Shown here in pieces: positions 45,036 to 53,214 of a stretch of DNA of 64,000 nucleotides. The notes below the pieces were generated by a model that saw only the letters and a list, made by a program, of their open reading frames with translations, did not search any database and was not told the origin of the DNA. The position numbers and the translations under genes were made by a program. Source of the DNA: an uncultured Bacteroidales bacterium (GTDB lineage Bacteria > Bacteroidota > Bacteroidia > Bacteroidales > UBA932); the NCBI GenBank assembly GCA_944323825.1, contig CALUTY010000002.1:1-64000 (forward strand), read 5' to 3'. Every line of letters starts with the position of its first letter. The stretch's first letter is position 1.

Positions 45036-46583
45036 TTACTTTACTTTATTATAAATCTCTCGTGCGACATCCCTAAGGACCTTGAAAAAGGTCTTGTCAT
45101 CGTATGATGACAACTTGCGGCTCTTCTCATTCATATTGCTTGTGATATTATCATCGCTTGTCGCCGGAGATGACAACAGTCCTCCCTTAATGACCTTATA
45201 AGTCAATATATCGTTTAATTTCGATGCTTTGTCGACATTGTAAAGATACAGTTTATGGTCATGATTGAGCATTTCATCCAACCACGGATAAAAGCCCCAA
45301 TGGCCTTTGTTTCCATCTTTATAACCAGCATCGATAAATTCATCAAACAACTTGAAGACTCCCCTGTCCAGTTTTCCATTTAATGCAAACGCATTCTGGC
45401 TATAAAATGCAGCTGAAGTCTTTATTTTATTTCGGTCGCCGCAGATTATGTCGCGATAATATTTTACAGCCATTGCAAATGCCGACAGATTGTCCAGAAA
45501 GGCCGTCTTACTTCCAACATAAAAATCATCCAGCTTGATTGCTTCCCCTTTCCGCTCATTCTTGATTCCATATTCTAAGGCACGATGATCAGTAAGGCTT
45601 ACATTGCTTTTCAAGAAATCAATGACCGAGGTTGCTGCTACAAACTCAACAACATGAGCTCTGTTTTCCTGTCTTGTGCTGCCTTCACCGTAATCATATA
45701 CATCAATATTCTCGTCGCCCACATAATACAGTGAGTTTATCATATTATTGAGGCCATTATGATAATAGGTCAAAGCCGCGACGGATTTTGATGCAAAGCT
45801 CCCGGCATCAATAGCCCCAGTATCACCTGCCTCCAGATCTGGTATTCCCAGTCCAAAATATGGCAAGACTACAACTGCACCGATAATCGCATTATGCACA
45901 TTAGGGTTTTGATGTGTTCTGATGGCATTGACTATTTCCGGAAATCCGGATGACCCTGTCCCGCCAAAAATAGAACTTACTATAAAGACTCTGTCACCAT
46001 TTTGCTCATTATAAGTTGCAAAGAACTTCTGCATCTCCGGTGTGGAACGCAATTCATGAAATACTACACTTCCAATACTCGGTTTACCTTTGAAGCCCAA
46101 AGTGAGGTCCAGATTAAGTTCCGCATTGCTGTCATTCTGGTCAGCGTCATCATATAATGCATTCAACAGATCCAGAGTCAGCTTTTCATTGGGTTTAGTC
46201 TGCATACTGCTGAGTCCCAGATAGTCCGAAAATTTCATAGCCGTACCTGCCGGCCCGAAGAAGAGCTCGTATTCTGCCTGCAGATTTTGACCTCCAGCTA
46301 TACCGACATTCCTCAATGGGGTCAACTTCGTCATGAAGAAGTTGTCGCTATAGTTTACCCCCTGTGCATTTGCATCCGGATAAAGAGAATGATGGATCTG
46401 CGAATATTTTTCCAATGCACTGACAGCTCTTGTCTTGTCGGCATTGGAAAGGTCATAGTCAATTATGATGGGGATAATCTCTGTTGAACTGTCCAGCCCA
46501 TCAATGCCGGATGCCAACATCATTGTCAAGGAACGGACAACTCTTGCACCCGTACCTCCTATTGCGAATAAAAACAGTCTCAT
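45036..46583 (-). CDS. Operon gene 3: tubulin/FtsZ-like GTPase
   Basis: 515 residues. An N-terminal Rossmann start with FAIGGTGARVVRSL (residues 6-19) is followed by the tubulin signature loop SSIFGGTGSSGFPEIVNAIR (about 204-222), equivalent to GGGTGS of FtsZ. An aspartate-rich segment (IIPIIIDYDLSNADK) fits the nucleotide region. It belongs to the divergent bacterial tubulin-like families that are not cell-division FtsZ. Comparative genomics has linked such families to von Willebrand A proteins and membrane remodelling. The C-terminal 150 residues are unlike FtsZ. Expected to bind GTP and perhaps polymerise. Confidence 0.88.
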   Translation of the reverse strand: MRLFLFAIGGTGARVVRSLTMMLASGIDGLDSSTEIIPIIIDYDLSNADKTRAVSALEKYSQIHHSLYPDANAQGVNYSDNFFMTKLTPLRNVGIAGGQNLQAEYELFFGPAGTAMKFSDYLGLSSMQTKPNEKLTLDLLNALYDDADQNDSNAELNLDLTLGFKGKPSIGSVVFHELRSTPEMQKFFATYNEQNGDRVFIVSSIFGGTGSSGFPEIVNAIRTHQNPNVHNAIIGAVVVLPYFGLGIPDLEAGDTGAIDAGSFASKSVAALTYYHNGLNNMINSLYYVGDENIDVYDYGEGSTRQENRAHVVEFVAATSVIDFLKSNVSLTDHRALEYGIKNERKGEAIKLDDFYVGSKTAFLDNLSAFAMAVKYYRDIICGDRNKIKTSAAFYSQNAFALNGKLDRGVFKLFDEFIDAGYKDGNKGHWGFYPWLDEMLNHDHKLYLYNVDKASKLNDILTYKVIKGGLLSSPATSDDNITSNMNEKSRKLSSYDDKTFFKVLRDVAREIYNKVK

Positions 46584-46602
46584 ATAGTATTACTTAAAGC
46601 CA

Positions 46603-47142
46603 TTAAACAGGAATCGCTTTCCCGTGTGTAGTGTGGTTCTTAAACAGCAGCGAAAAAATGAAATAGAACAGAATGGAATAAAACGCATTCATTACAGACA
46701 GTTCCAGCGGCAAAGATTCCTCACCGATACGCAAAGATTCTCTGTAATTGTCAGCAGTATTAATGACATCTATTATAGTTTCCTCATTACCAGACGCATA
46801 ATCAACCAATCTTTCTTGAGTGGCATAACTGCTGCCAAATATGCCGGTACATTCTTCCGGATCTCCGCTGTCAGTACCCACTATTATCCTATAGCTAATA
46901 AGCGATGAGGTCAAAAAAGTCACAAAAACAGTTATGACCCAGACATATCGCTTTGCCAAGGCATACGACTTGTTGCAAATTATAAAGTAGTAAATGGACG
47001 CTATAACCAATGCGGAAACGAACCCCACGATGAAAACATTTGTACAGACAGATGTCCCCACGAAATAATCCGTAAAGTAATTGGCATAATCGCCGTCCAA
47101 CTTCTCACCAAGAGAAGTACACCATGAATAGAGCTTGTGCAT
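46603..47142 (-). CDS. Operon gene 2: small polytopic membrane protein
   Basis: 179 residues with four predicted helices: CTNVFIVGFVSALVIASIYYFII, VWVITVFVTFLTSSLISYRII and, after a loop of about 60 residues with GDPEECTGIFGSSYATQERLVDYASGNEETI, LSVMNAFYSILFYFIFSLLF. No family recognised. It lies nine bases after the vWA gene and 19 before the tubulin gene. Probably the membrane dock for the tubulin-like protein. Confidence 0.75.
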   Translation of the reverse strand: MHKLYSWCTSLGEKLDGDYANYFTDYFVGTSVCTNVFIVGFVSALVIASIYYFIICNKSYALAKRYVWVITVFVTFLTSSLISYRIIVGTDSGDPEECTGIFGSSYATQERLVDYASGNEETIIDVINTADNYRESLRIGEESLPLELSVMNAFYSILFYFIFSLLFKNHTTHGKAIPV

Positions 47143-47151
47143 GTCGATAAA

Positions 47152-48423
47152 TTATTTAAATCTTAGTGTATCGATTTTGGTTACATATTCATCTTTGTCA
47201 ATCCGGGCTAAACCGCCCACAAAATATTTAAAGTTAAATGTCGTCGGAACGGGCGACTGCTTAATGTTTGTGTCATCATCACTTGAACTCATTTCCACCC
47301 AGCGCGGCATCTCATTCTTCAACTTGAAATACATTGCATTGCGTCGGAGAAATTTGGACTGAACACCTAAATTCAGATTCTCTCCGTCAATCTCATAGGA
47401 AATGTACTGGGCATCCAGTTTTGCGAATTTGCCTTTCTGCGAATATTGTATATATACCTCACCGTTATTTTCAAAATATTCAGGTGTGCGCATATACGAT
47501 GGAAGACTACTCAAATTGCCATTAAAAAACATATAATCATCAGGACGGATACTTGTTCCCATAATGATCTGGTTATCCTTGGACAAAGAGAGGCCTTCTT
47601 TGATTCTAGGCCTGAGCGAAAGGTCATACGGACGCTCATCTCCAAGCAGCAGCATTCCATGATTATCTCTCAAAAGTTCATCTTTTTCAGTTCTTTCCGC
47701 CAAATCCTTTATCAACTTCCTATTTCCTATAGCGATAACATAAAATGGTCTTTGAACTTCATTAAAATCCACTTGATCGATATTTGTATAACAATAATAT
47801 TTACCGGTAAAATTAGATGTATACTTTATCAACAAGATTGCAATATCTTTATTGCAACTGGATACGGCATCGGCAATTCTTGCTGTTAATGTTCCTCTAC
47901 TAGTAATATTGAATGAACGGTCAACCGACTCTCTTACTTCTTGATTTGAACCGCTCATTATACCATCTGTAATGAGATATGAAATTCCAGTACTACCATC
48001 ATTCACCTTCCTGACCATAGACGCTATCATTTGTGTCAAATCAGATTCATCTGACCATGAAATTTTACGAGTATTGATAAGATCAATAAAGTCATCACGG
48101 GGAACTTCCGGGTGTTCTCTGGTATCAAACAGATATGCTTTTGTCGGTACCCAATATAAAAGCGAAGAGATGACATTTTTGAATTTGGCGTCTCTTGCCG
48201 TATTTATATAGCCTTTCATACTATGCGAGCAATCAAGGTATAAAACTGCATTGTTATTATAAATAGGAACAGTTCTAATACTATCTGCTATTGGCAAAGT
48301 ACTCTCGGATATTTTATCCGTTATAATAGAATTTTCCTTCGTCTCTTTTCCCTTTGAAGATGATGAACCGCATCCAGATAATAGTAGACATGCAACCCAA
48401 ACCAATAAAGTAAAATAACGCAT
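47152..48423 (-). CDS. Operon gene 1: von Willebrand A-domain lipoprotein
   Basis: 423 residues from ATG 48423. The open frame extends to 48576, but that part lies inside the invertible segment and lacks a signal. Lipobox LLLSGC (Cys18). vWA fold with a complete-looking MIDAS: DCSHS (63-67) after NAVLYL, Thr in SDESDLTQMI, and Asp in YLITDGIMSG. The last 200 residues are beta-rich (ISYEIDGENLNLGVQSKFLRR). vWA domains bind ligands via a metal ion. As the promoter-proximal gene its start lies 30 bases from the inverted repeat, so promoter inversion directly gates it and all genes below. Confidence 0.88.
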   Translation of the reverse strand: MRYFTLLVWVACLLLSGCGSSSSKGKETKENSIITDKISESTLPIADSIRTVPIYNNNAVLYLDCSHSMKGYINTARDAKFKNVISSLLYWVPTKAYLFDTREHPEVPRDDFIDLINTRKISWSDESDLTQMIASMVRKVNDGSTGISYLITDGIMSGSNQEVRESVDRSFNITSRGTLTARIADAVSSCNKDIAILLIKYTSNFTGKYYCYTNIDQVDFNEVQRPFYVIAIGNRKLIKDLAERTEKDELLRDNHGMLLLGDERPYDLSLRPRIKEGLSLSKDNQIIMGTSIRPDDYMFFNGNLSSLPSYMRTPEYFENNGEVYIQYSQKGKFAKLDAQYISYEIDGENLNLGVQSKFLRRNAMYFKLKNEMPRWVEMSSSDDDTNIKQSPVPTTFNFKYFVGGLARIDKDEYVTKIDTLRFK

Positions 48424-48452
48424 AGGCCTATTTTTTAGTAAATTAAAAACAT

Positions 48453-48468
48453 ATCTCCCGTGAAGAGA
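48453..48468 (+). repeat. Left inverted repeat of the phase switch
   Basis: ATCTCCCGTGAAGAGA, the exact reverse complement of 48619-48634. Identity stops on both sides, so 16 bp is the full repeat. Confidence 0.9.
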
Positions 48469-48596
48469 GGATAAAAATGCATTCCATTTGTCTGTGGTGG
48501 CGTTTTTGATTGCGAAGCGGTGAGCCTGTAGAGACTTTTTAAAAATTTTGTAGAAAAAAATTATAGATATAATCAAATTATTTCGAGAATTTTATG

Positions 48597-48604
48597 TACT
48601 TTCG
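48597..48604 (+). promoter_or_regulatory. Promoter -7-like box inside the invertible segment, pointing right
   Basis: TACTTTCG (one mismatch to TAnnTTTG) preceded by about 55 bases of very AT-rich DNA. It faces the 3' end of the recombinase gene, away from the operon. A -33 element is not obvious. Confidence 0.55.
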
Positions 48605-48618
48605 CAAAGATTTGTGGT

Positions 48619-48634
48619 TCTCTTCACGGGAGAT
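48619..48634 (-). repeat. Right inverted repeat of the phase switch
   Basis: TCTCTTCACGGGAGAT, 75 bases from the stop codon of the recombinase gene. Confidence 0.9.
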
Positions 48635-48708
48635 TGACATTCTCTCATTTTCTTTCCTGCACATCCGGTACTGACAGCGGCCTGTCCATTGTACATTGAT
48701 TTCCCGTT

Positions 48709-49911
48709 TTACAGCAATTCCAGTATCATCCTGTTGGCATTGTCTATCTCAGTATTGTCAATTGAGGCCAGGTAAATGCGGGTAGTCTTGTCGGAATCAT
48801 GGCCGAGACCTTCGCTGATGACAGGTATCGGCACATGGCTGTCGCGGGCAATGGTGGCCCAGGAGTGGCGGGCGACATACATGGTCAGCGGATGGGACAG
48901 TCCGGCAAGGCGGCCGATTGCCTTGAGTTTCCTGTTTACCTTGAATAGAGCATTCTTATACTGTTTTCTATCATCGCACAATGGATTTTTTATGATCGGA
49001 AGCAGATAATCCGATGATTCCAAGGCATATCTGTCAACAATTTCCTGCATGCACGGCTCCCATCTGATCCGGAGATGCTGGCCTGTCTTCCTCCGCCGGT
49101 ATGAAAGGATGCCGTCACGCAAGTCATCTTTGCGGAGATAGGCCATATCAATGAAAGACATGCCCCTCGTGTAGAAACTGAACATGAACATATCTCTGGA
49201 AAAGGACAGATGGTGTTTTTCAGGCAGTTGAAGTTCCCGGACCAATTTTACTGAGTCCAATGTAATGGCTCTCTTTACAGTCCTGGCAATGCCCGTATAC
49301 ACTGATCTGAAAGGAAAGTTCTGAGCCGTCAGGCCCCTGGTGACAGCTCTGTTATAGATGGCCCGAAGAATCCTGAAATAAAATGATATCGTATTCATAG
49401 ACAGACCTCTGCACTTGAGATGAAATTCAAAATCTTCCATCAGGGCGGAATCAATTTCGGGAAAAGGGATATCCCTTCCCTTTCTGAAACGCATAAAACT
49501 GTTGAGAGTTGAAGCATAGGTCTCTGAAAGGCGGACATTCCCGTTTTCCCTGAATTTTTCAATAAGTCCAACGGTGAAAAAACAGAATGAACTGCCGTCT
49601 CCGCCGGACTTGAAGATTGAAACGATTTCTGAAACTGTATAAGGTATGCCGGATGATTCCAGTCTGGCCACAATGGCTGACAATTTAAGAATGTCATCTT
49701 TGACATGTGACATTATATTTTCTACGGTTTCTGCCCTTTCTCTTGAAATACAATGCATAAGAGACACAGATCCGCCGTCCCATTCCCATGAATGGATTTT
49801 CAGACCGCTGACAATATGTTTCACAACGCCATTATGGATAACCTGATAGTAAAGGGAGCCCCTGCAGTCCTGCACCGAAGAAGGACGGAATTTAAGTTTG
49901 ATGGATGTCAT
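48709..49911 (-). CDS. Tyrosine recombinase, likely invertase of the adjacent promoter
   Basis: About 400 residues from ATG 49911. It has a Bacteroidetes Arm-type N-terminus (IKLKFRPSSVQDCRGSLYYQVIHNGVVKHIVSG), a SAM-like core-binding domain (SETYASTLNSFMRFRKGRDIPFPEIDSALMEDFEFHL) and the catalytic domain. The catalytic residues are Arg in SFYTRGMSFIDMAYL, ARHSWATIA (H-x-x-R region), GLGHDSDKTTRIYL (His) and the Tyr within it. Size and layout match the Tsr-type invertases that flip nearby promoters in Bacteroides. It is encoded immediately beside the inverted repeats. It could instead be an integrase of a lost element, but no att sites or cargo were seen. Confidence 0.88.
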   Translation of the reverse strand: MTSIKLKFRPSSVQDCRGSLYYQVIHNGVVKHIVSGLKIHSWEWDGGSVSLMHCISRERAETVENIMSHVKDDILKLSAIVARLESSGIPYTVSEIVSIFKSGGDGSSFCFFTVGLIEKFRENGNVRLSETYASTLNSFMRFRKGRDIPFPEIDSALMEDFEFHLKCRGLSMNTISFYFRILRAIYNRAVTRGLTAQNFPFRSVYTGIARTVKRAITLDSVKLVRELQLPEKHHLSFSRDMFMFSFYTRGMSFIDMAYLRKDDLRDGILSYRRRKTGQHLRIRWEPCMQEIVDRYALESSDYLLPIIKNPLCDDRKQYKNALFKVNRKLKAIGRLAGLSHPLTMYVARHSWATIARDSHVPIPVISEGLGHDSDKTTRIYLASIDNTEIDNANRMILELL

Positions 49912-49941
49912 GATATTTGAATTTATAAAAATAAGAAACAT

Positions 49942-49974
49942 AATGGCGGTGTCTTCAAGACAGGAACCGCCATT
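49942..49974 (-). terminator. Hairpin with T-rich tail in the recombinase leader (possible attenuator)
   Basis: AATGGCGGT (49942-49950) pairs with ACCGCCATT (49966-49974), 9 bp. On the minus strand the hairpin is followed by ATGTTTCTTATTTTTATAA, just before the recombinase ATG at 49911. The form is that of an intrinsic terminator upstream of the gene, so it may limit invertase expression. Confidence 0.5.
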
Positions 49975-50079
49975 TTCGCCGGAATATTACGGAAAAAATG
50001 AAAAGAGACAGATGTCAGAACAGGTATTCATCGGAATATCCGGACAGGAAGGATGTCTGGAAGTGCCGCCAGAGAAAGA

Positions 50080-50155
50080 GCAAAACAAAAATTTGCATAC
50101 TTCGGAACTTTGACCCACCTTTGCAGCCGCTTGAGAAAAGGAGTTTTGTAATCCT
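50080..50155 (+). repeat. 76-bp promoter-like repeat, copy 2
   Basis: 72 of 76 bases are identical to 30473-30548. TTTG (50093-50096) and CACCTTTG (50117-50124) are 20 bases apart, a good -33/-7 pair. It lies 131 bases upstream of the decayed MATE gene. The leader ends TTTTGTAATCCT in both copies. Confidence 0.75.
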
Positions 50156-50285
50156 CATCGGAGGGCAGAGAAAGACGCAAGGGAAAGGCGTAGGAATGCC
50201 GGATAAGATGACTGGGTAAAACCATTCATTTTGTCCGGCATTTTCTGAATGCCTACGGGAAAGATTTTATGTAAAAATTGAAGAT

Positions 50286-50992
50286 ATGAAGGAATTGGAT
50301 CTTACAAAGGGCAGTGTGCCAAAGGTACTGATGCAGTTTGCCGTTCCATATCTGATAGCAAATGTGCTGCAGGCGCTGTACGGAGGGGCGGACCTTTTCG
50401 TGGTGGCCTCGGGGCACCGATTGCACTGCAGGATGCCCTGATAAACATATCTTTCCTCATCATAACCGTCATAGTGAACCAGATGGGGGTGATAGCCTCC
50501 GCTTCCGTCGGTGTCGTGGAAAAGATAATAGTCTTCGCCATGCTCCCTCCGACTGCCATTGCATCGGCTGTGGCGGCGATGACCGCACAGAACTACGGGG
50601 CGGGCCTTATCAGCAGGATGAACGGCTGCCTGAAGGCCGGCATTGGAATGGCCCTGATATTCGGCGTCAGCATCTGCGTCTACTGCCAGTTCCTGCCTGA
50701 AACCCTAGCCGGGATATTCACCAAGGATGCGGATGTCATAGCCATGGCTGCGGAATATCTGCGCGGATACAGCATCGACTGCATCATCGTCAGCTTCGTC
50801 TTCTGCATAAACTCATGGTTCAGCGGCCAGGGCAATTCACTGTTCCCGATGATACACAGCATGATAGCCACATTCTTCTTCCGCATCCCGCTGTCCTGGC
50901 TGTGCAGCCACCTCGACCCGAATGGCCGGGGCGGCAGGACAATAAGAAGCGATGTCTGTGAACGCAACCAAGCTACTGTACCGGAGGCGTGA
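50286..50992 (+). pseudogene. Decayed MATE-family efflux transporter
   Basis: From ATG 50286, MKELDLTKGSVPKVLMQFAVPYLIANVLQALYGGADLFVV is a typical MATE N-terminus. The frame then breaks near 50405 and resumes in another frame at GAPIALQDALINISFLIITVIVNQMGVIASASVGVVEKIIVFAMLPPTAIASAVAAMTAQNYGAG...GYSIDCIIVSFVFCINSWFSGQG. More than 150 residues between are deleted, and the C-terminal two helices are lost where it meets the convergent dehydrogenase gene. MATE pumps export cationic drugs with Na+ or H+; this copy cannot function. Confidence 0.88.
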
Positions 50993-52016
50993 CGGCCACC
51001 TTGATGACCCCGTCGAGCCTGTTTTCAAAGATATCATAGGCTTCCTCTATGCGGTTCAGCGGGAACCTGTGCGTAATCAGAGGCGTGGTGTCCAGCTTGC
51101 CTTCTGAAATCAGCCTCAGAATCTCAGCGCAGTCGCAGCCGTCCACACCGCCGGTCTTGAAGGTCAGATTCTTCCCGTACATGTCAGGCAGGGGCAATAC
51201 CTGCGGGCTGTCATACAGGGCCACTATGGTGACTATGGCATTGGGACGGGCACATTCCCATGCCATCCTGAATGTCCTGTCAGCCCCCGCTGCCTCTATG
51301 ACGACATCCGCTCCTCCGTGCCGGCTGTTCCTGCGTACAAAGTCAAGGCAGTCTTCCGGACCGGTGACGAGAACCGACGGATAGTGCCGCCTCACGAAAT
51401 CCGCCCGCTGAGGATCCTGCTCGCAGACGATGATGCGGGCAGGCTGCCTCAGCATCACGCTCAGCAGGGTACATATCCCGGTCGGACCTGCACCGATTAT
51501 CAGCACAGTGTCGTCCCCGGTAATTTCAGATATGCGGGCTGCCCAATACCCTGTGGCAAGGATGTCCCCGACAAAGAGAGCCTGTTCATCGCTCACATTG
51601 TCCGGAATCCTGTTCAGCCCCGTGTCTGCATGCGGCACCCGCACATATTCCGCCTGTCCCCCGTCTATGCGGCAGCCCAAAGCCCAGCCGCCGTCCGGAT
51701 CCGTGCAGTTGTTCACATAGCCATGCCTGCAGAAGAAACATTCCCCGCAGAAGGTCTCCACATTGACCGTGACACGGTCTCCGGGCTTCACATTCTTCAC
51801 CCCTGATCCGGTCTTCTCCACCACTCCCACCATTTCATGCCCCACTGTTATCCCCGGCACCGCCCTCGGCACGCTCCCGTGCTTTATATGCAGGTCACTT
51901 GTGCAGATGCTCCCGAGAGTCACCCGCACTATCGCATCCTTAGGGTCCTTCAGCTGCGGCTCAGGCTTCTCCGTCAGCCCGAACCGTCCCTTTTCAATAT
52001 AAGTGTAAGCAAGCAT
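50973..52016 (-). CDS. Zinc-dependent MDR alcohol dehydrogenase
   Basis: 347 residues, full length. The catalytic zinc ligands are in GSICTSDLHIKHG and VGHEMVGVV. The structural zinc lobe is CGECFFCRHGYVNNC. The Rossmann loop is VLIIGAGPTGICTL, and ALFVGDILATGYW lies in between. It most resembles the threonine/sorbitol/secondary-alcohol dehydrogenases that use NAD(P)H; the substrate cannot be fixed. It follows the metallophosphoesterase by six bases, so the two are co-transcribed. Confidence 0.93.
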   Translation of the reverse strand: MLAYTYIEKGRFGLTEKPEPQLKDPKDAIVRVTLGSICTSDLHIKHGSVPRAVPGITVGHEMVGVVEKTGSGVKNVKPGDRVTVNVETFCGECFFCRHGYVNNCTDPDGGWALGCRIDGGQAEYVRVPHADTGLNRIPDNVSDEQALFVGDILATGYWAARISEITGDDTVLIIGAGPTGICTLLSVMLRQPARIIVCEQDPQRADFVRRHYPSVLVTGPEDCLDFVRRNSRHGGADVVIEAAGADRTFRMAWECARPNAIVTIVALYDSPQVLPLPDMYGKNLTFKTGGVDGCDCAEILRLISEGKLDTTPLITHRFPLNRIEEAYDIFENRLDGVIKVAVTPPVQ

Positions 52017-52022
52017 GGTATG

Positions 52023-53051
52023 TCATTTTTTATGTGAAAGGGTAAACAATGTGATTTCAGGGCGCGTGCCGACGCGGGCAGGGATTGCCGTCTCGCCGAG
52101 GCCGATATTGACATAGAGGAGGGGCAGGTCCTTATCAGACAGGGACTCAGGCACCCTGCCGTGGCGGAAATGGAGGACGGAATCACCGTCTTTGCCGTAA
52201 AGGCCGCGGTATTCATCGAACATGAGGCTGCCCGGGCTCCAGCCGAAGACGGAAAACTGCATGGCATGAGTATGGCCGGAAAGGGTGAGATCAATGTCAG
52301 GATAATCCTCCAGGGCCTTGTGCCAATGGGTCGGGTCGTGGGTGAGAAGGATGCAGAAGCTGTCGGACACGCCGGACATCGCCTTGTCAAGGTCACCGTA
52401 TGACGGGAAATAGGAAGTCGAAGAAATGTTTTCAACACCGGCCAAAGAAATCGTGTCAACTGCAGACCTCCCGATATTTACATTTTCATTCATCAGGACC
52501 TTCCAACCGAGAGCCGTCTCGCGTGCGACAAGCTCCCTGACCGCAGCAGCCCTCAGGGAATCCGACTCCCAGCGGTTGTATATGCAATAGTCATGGTTGC
52601 CGAGTACGGAATACACGCCGTCACTGGCCTTCAGGGATGAAAGCAGGGGTTCAAAGCCGTCAAGCTCGTCCGGCAGATATGTCACAAGGTCCCCAGTGAA
52701 CAGTATCAGGTCAGGGTCAAGGCCGTTTATCATCTCCACGGCCCGTGCCAGGGAGCGGTGACGGTTCTTGAACGAGGCAAGGTGCATGTCGGAAATCTGC
52801 ACTATCCTGTAGCCGTCAAAACTCTCGGGAACATTGCCGCCGGCAATCTCCACCTCATTGATTTCGTATGCATTGCGTTCAATCAGCATCCCGTACAAAA
52901 GCAGAAGAGGAGGCATTAGCAGGACCCAAAGCCCCTTCATAAAGACCTTTCTGAACGAGACACCGAAAACGGCGGACATGCCGGCCACTAACAGCACAAT
53001 CAGCAGGACGGCGACAATGGCCGCAAATATTGCAGTAAAAGTGACAAACAT
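52023..53051 (-). CDS. Membrane-anchored calcineurin-like metallophosphoesterase
   Basis: About 342 residues from ATG 53051. Two N-terminal membrane helices (FTAIFAAIVAVLLIVLLVAGM; GLWVLLMPPLLLLYGML) are followed by the metal-site series QISDMHL, FTGDLV, VLGNHDY, LTHDPTH and SGHTHAMQF. This matches the YkuE-type family, which acts on the outer face of the cytoplasmic membrane. The phosphoester substrate is unknown. First gene of a pair with the alcohol dehydrogenase. Confidence 0.92.
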   Translation of the reverse strand: MFVTFTAIFAAIVAVLLIVLLVAGMSAVFGVSFRKVFMKGLWVLLMPPLLLLYGMLIERNAYEINEVEIAGGNVPESFDGYRIVQISDMHLASFKNRHRSLARAVEMINGLDPDLILFTGDLVTYLPDELDGFEPLLSSLKASDGVYSVLGNHDYCIYNRWESDSLRAAAVRELVARETALGWKVLMNENVNIGRSAVDTISLAGVENISSTSYFPSYGDLDKAMSGVSDSFCILLTHDPTHWHKALEDYPDIDLTLSGHTHAMQFSVFGWSPGSLMFDEYRGLYGKDGDSVLHFRHGRVPESLSDKDLPLLYVNIGLGETAIPARVGTRPEITLFTLSHKK

Positions 53052-53206
53052 AAAAATATCATTAAACGGGGCTCCGGTACAAATGAAAGAATGATACTGA
53101 CATCTGTTGCCGAAATGCCAATACGGAAATGGGTGCAAACTTAAAAATTTTTCTCTTCAGATGAAAACTCCGGGACGCAGTACTTACAAACTTCAGATAT
53201 AATTGA

Positions 53207-53214
53207 TATTTTTG
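53207..53214 (+). promoter_or_regulatory. Bacteroidetes -7 box for the TolC-MacAB operon
   Basis: TATTTTTG on the plus strand in the 53052-53390 divergent spacer, giving a leader of about 170 bases. No clear -33 element. Nothing else convincing is in this spacer. Confidence 0.4.

Larger units (their letters stand above)
48453..48634. promoter_or_regulatory. Invertible promoter segment (phase switch), here OFF
   Basis: Perfect inverted repeats ATCTCCCGTGAAGAGA (48453-48468) and TCTCTTCACGGGAGAT (48619-48634) bound a 150-bp AT-rich spacer. The spacer holds a rightward promoter-like TACTTTCG at 48597-48604. Inversion would place that box about 60 bases upstream of ATG 48423, facing the operon. 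No TAnnTTTG box facing the operon is seen in the present orientation. The adjacent tyrosine recombinase gene supplies a plausible invertase. The architecture matches Bacteroides invertible promoters. Confidence 0.8.

Noticed and set aside
45036..46583. Tubulin-like gene as cell-division ftsZ
   Set aside because: It lacks FtsZ C-terminal features, is 515 residues long and is far from any division-cell-wall cluster.
48424..48576. 51-codon N-terminal extension of the vWA gene
   Set aside because: It runs through the inverted repeat into the invertible segment and has no ribosome site; the lipoprotein signal starts at 48423.
48604..48613. Leftward AATCTTTG near the right inverted repeat as an ON promoter
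   Set aside because: It lacks the TA of TAnnTTTG and any -33 TTTG; the rightward box in AT-rich context fits better, so the present orientation was read as OFF.
48709..49911. Tyrosine recombinase as the integrase of an intact conjugative element or prophage
   Set aside because: No mobilisation, replication or phage structural genes lie nearby, whereas inverted repeats and a promoter adjoin it.
50130..50155. Leader of the 76-bp repeat as part of a tRNA-Thr gene (TTTTGTAA loop)
   Set aside because: Only an anticodon-arm-like hairpin is present; no acceptor, D or T arms can be formed.
50973..50992. Overlap of the MATE relic with the dehydrogenase gene as a functional antisense pair
   Set aside because: The MATE frame is already broken; the overlap is just where the relic runs into the convergent gene.
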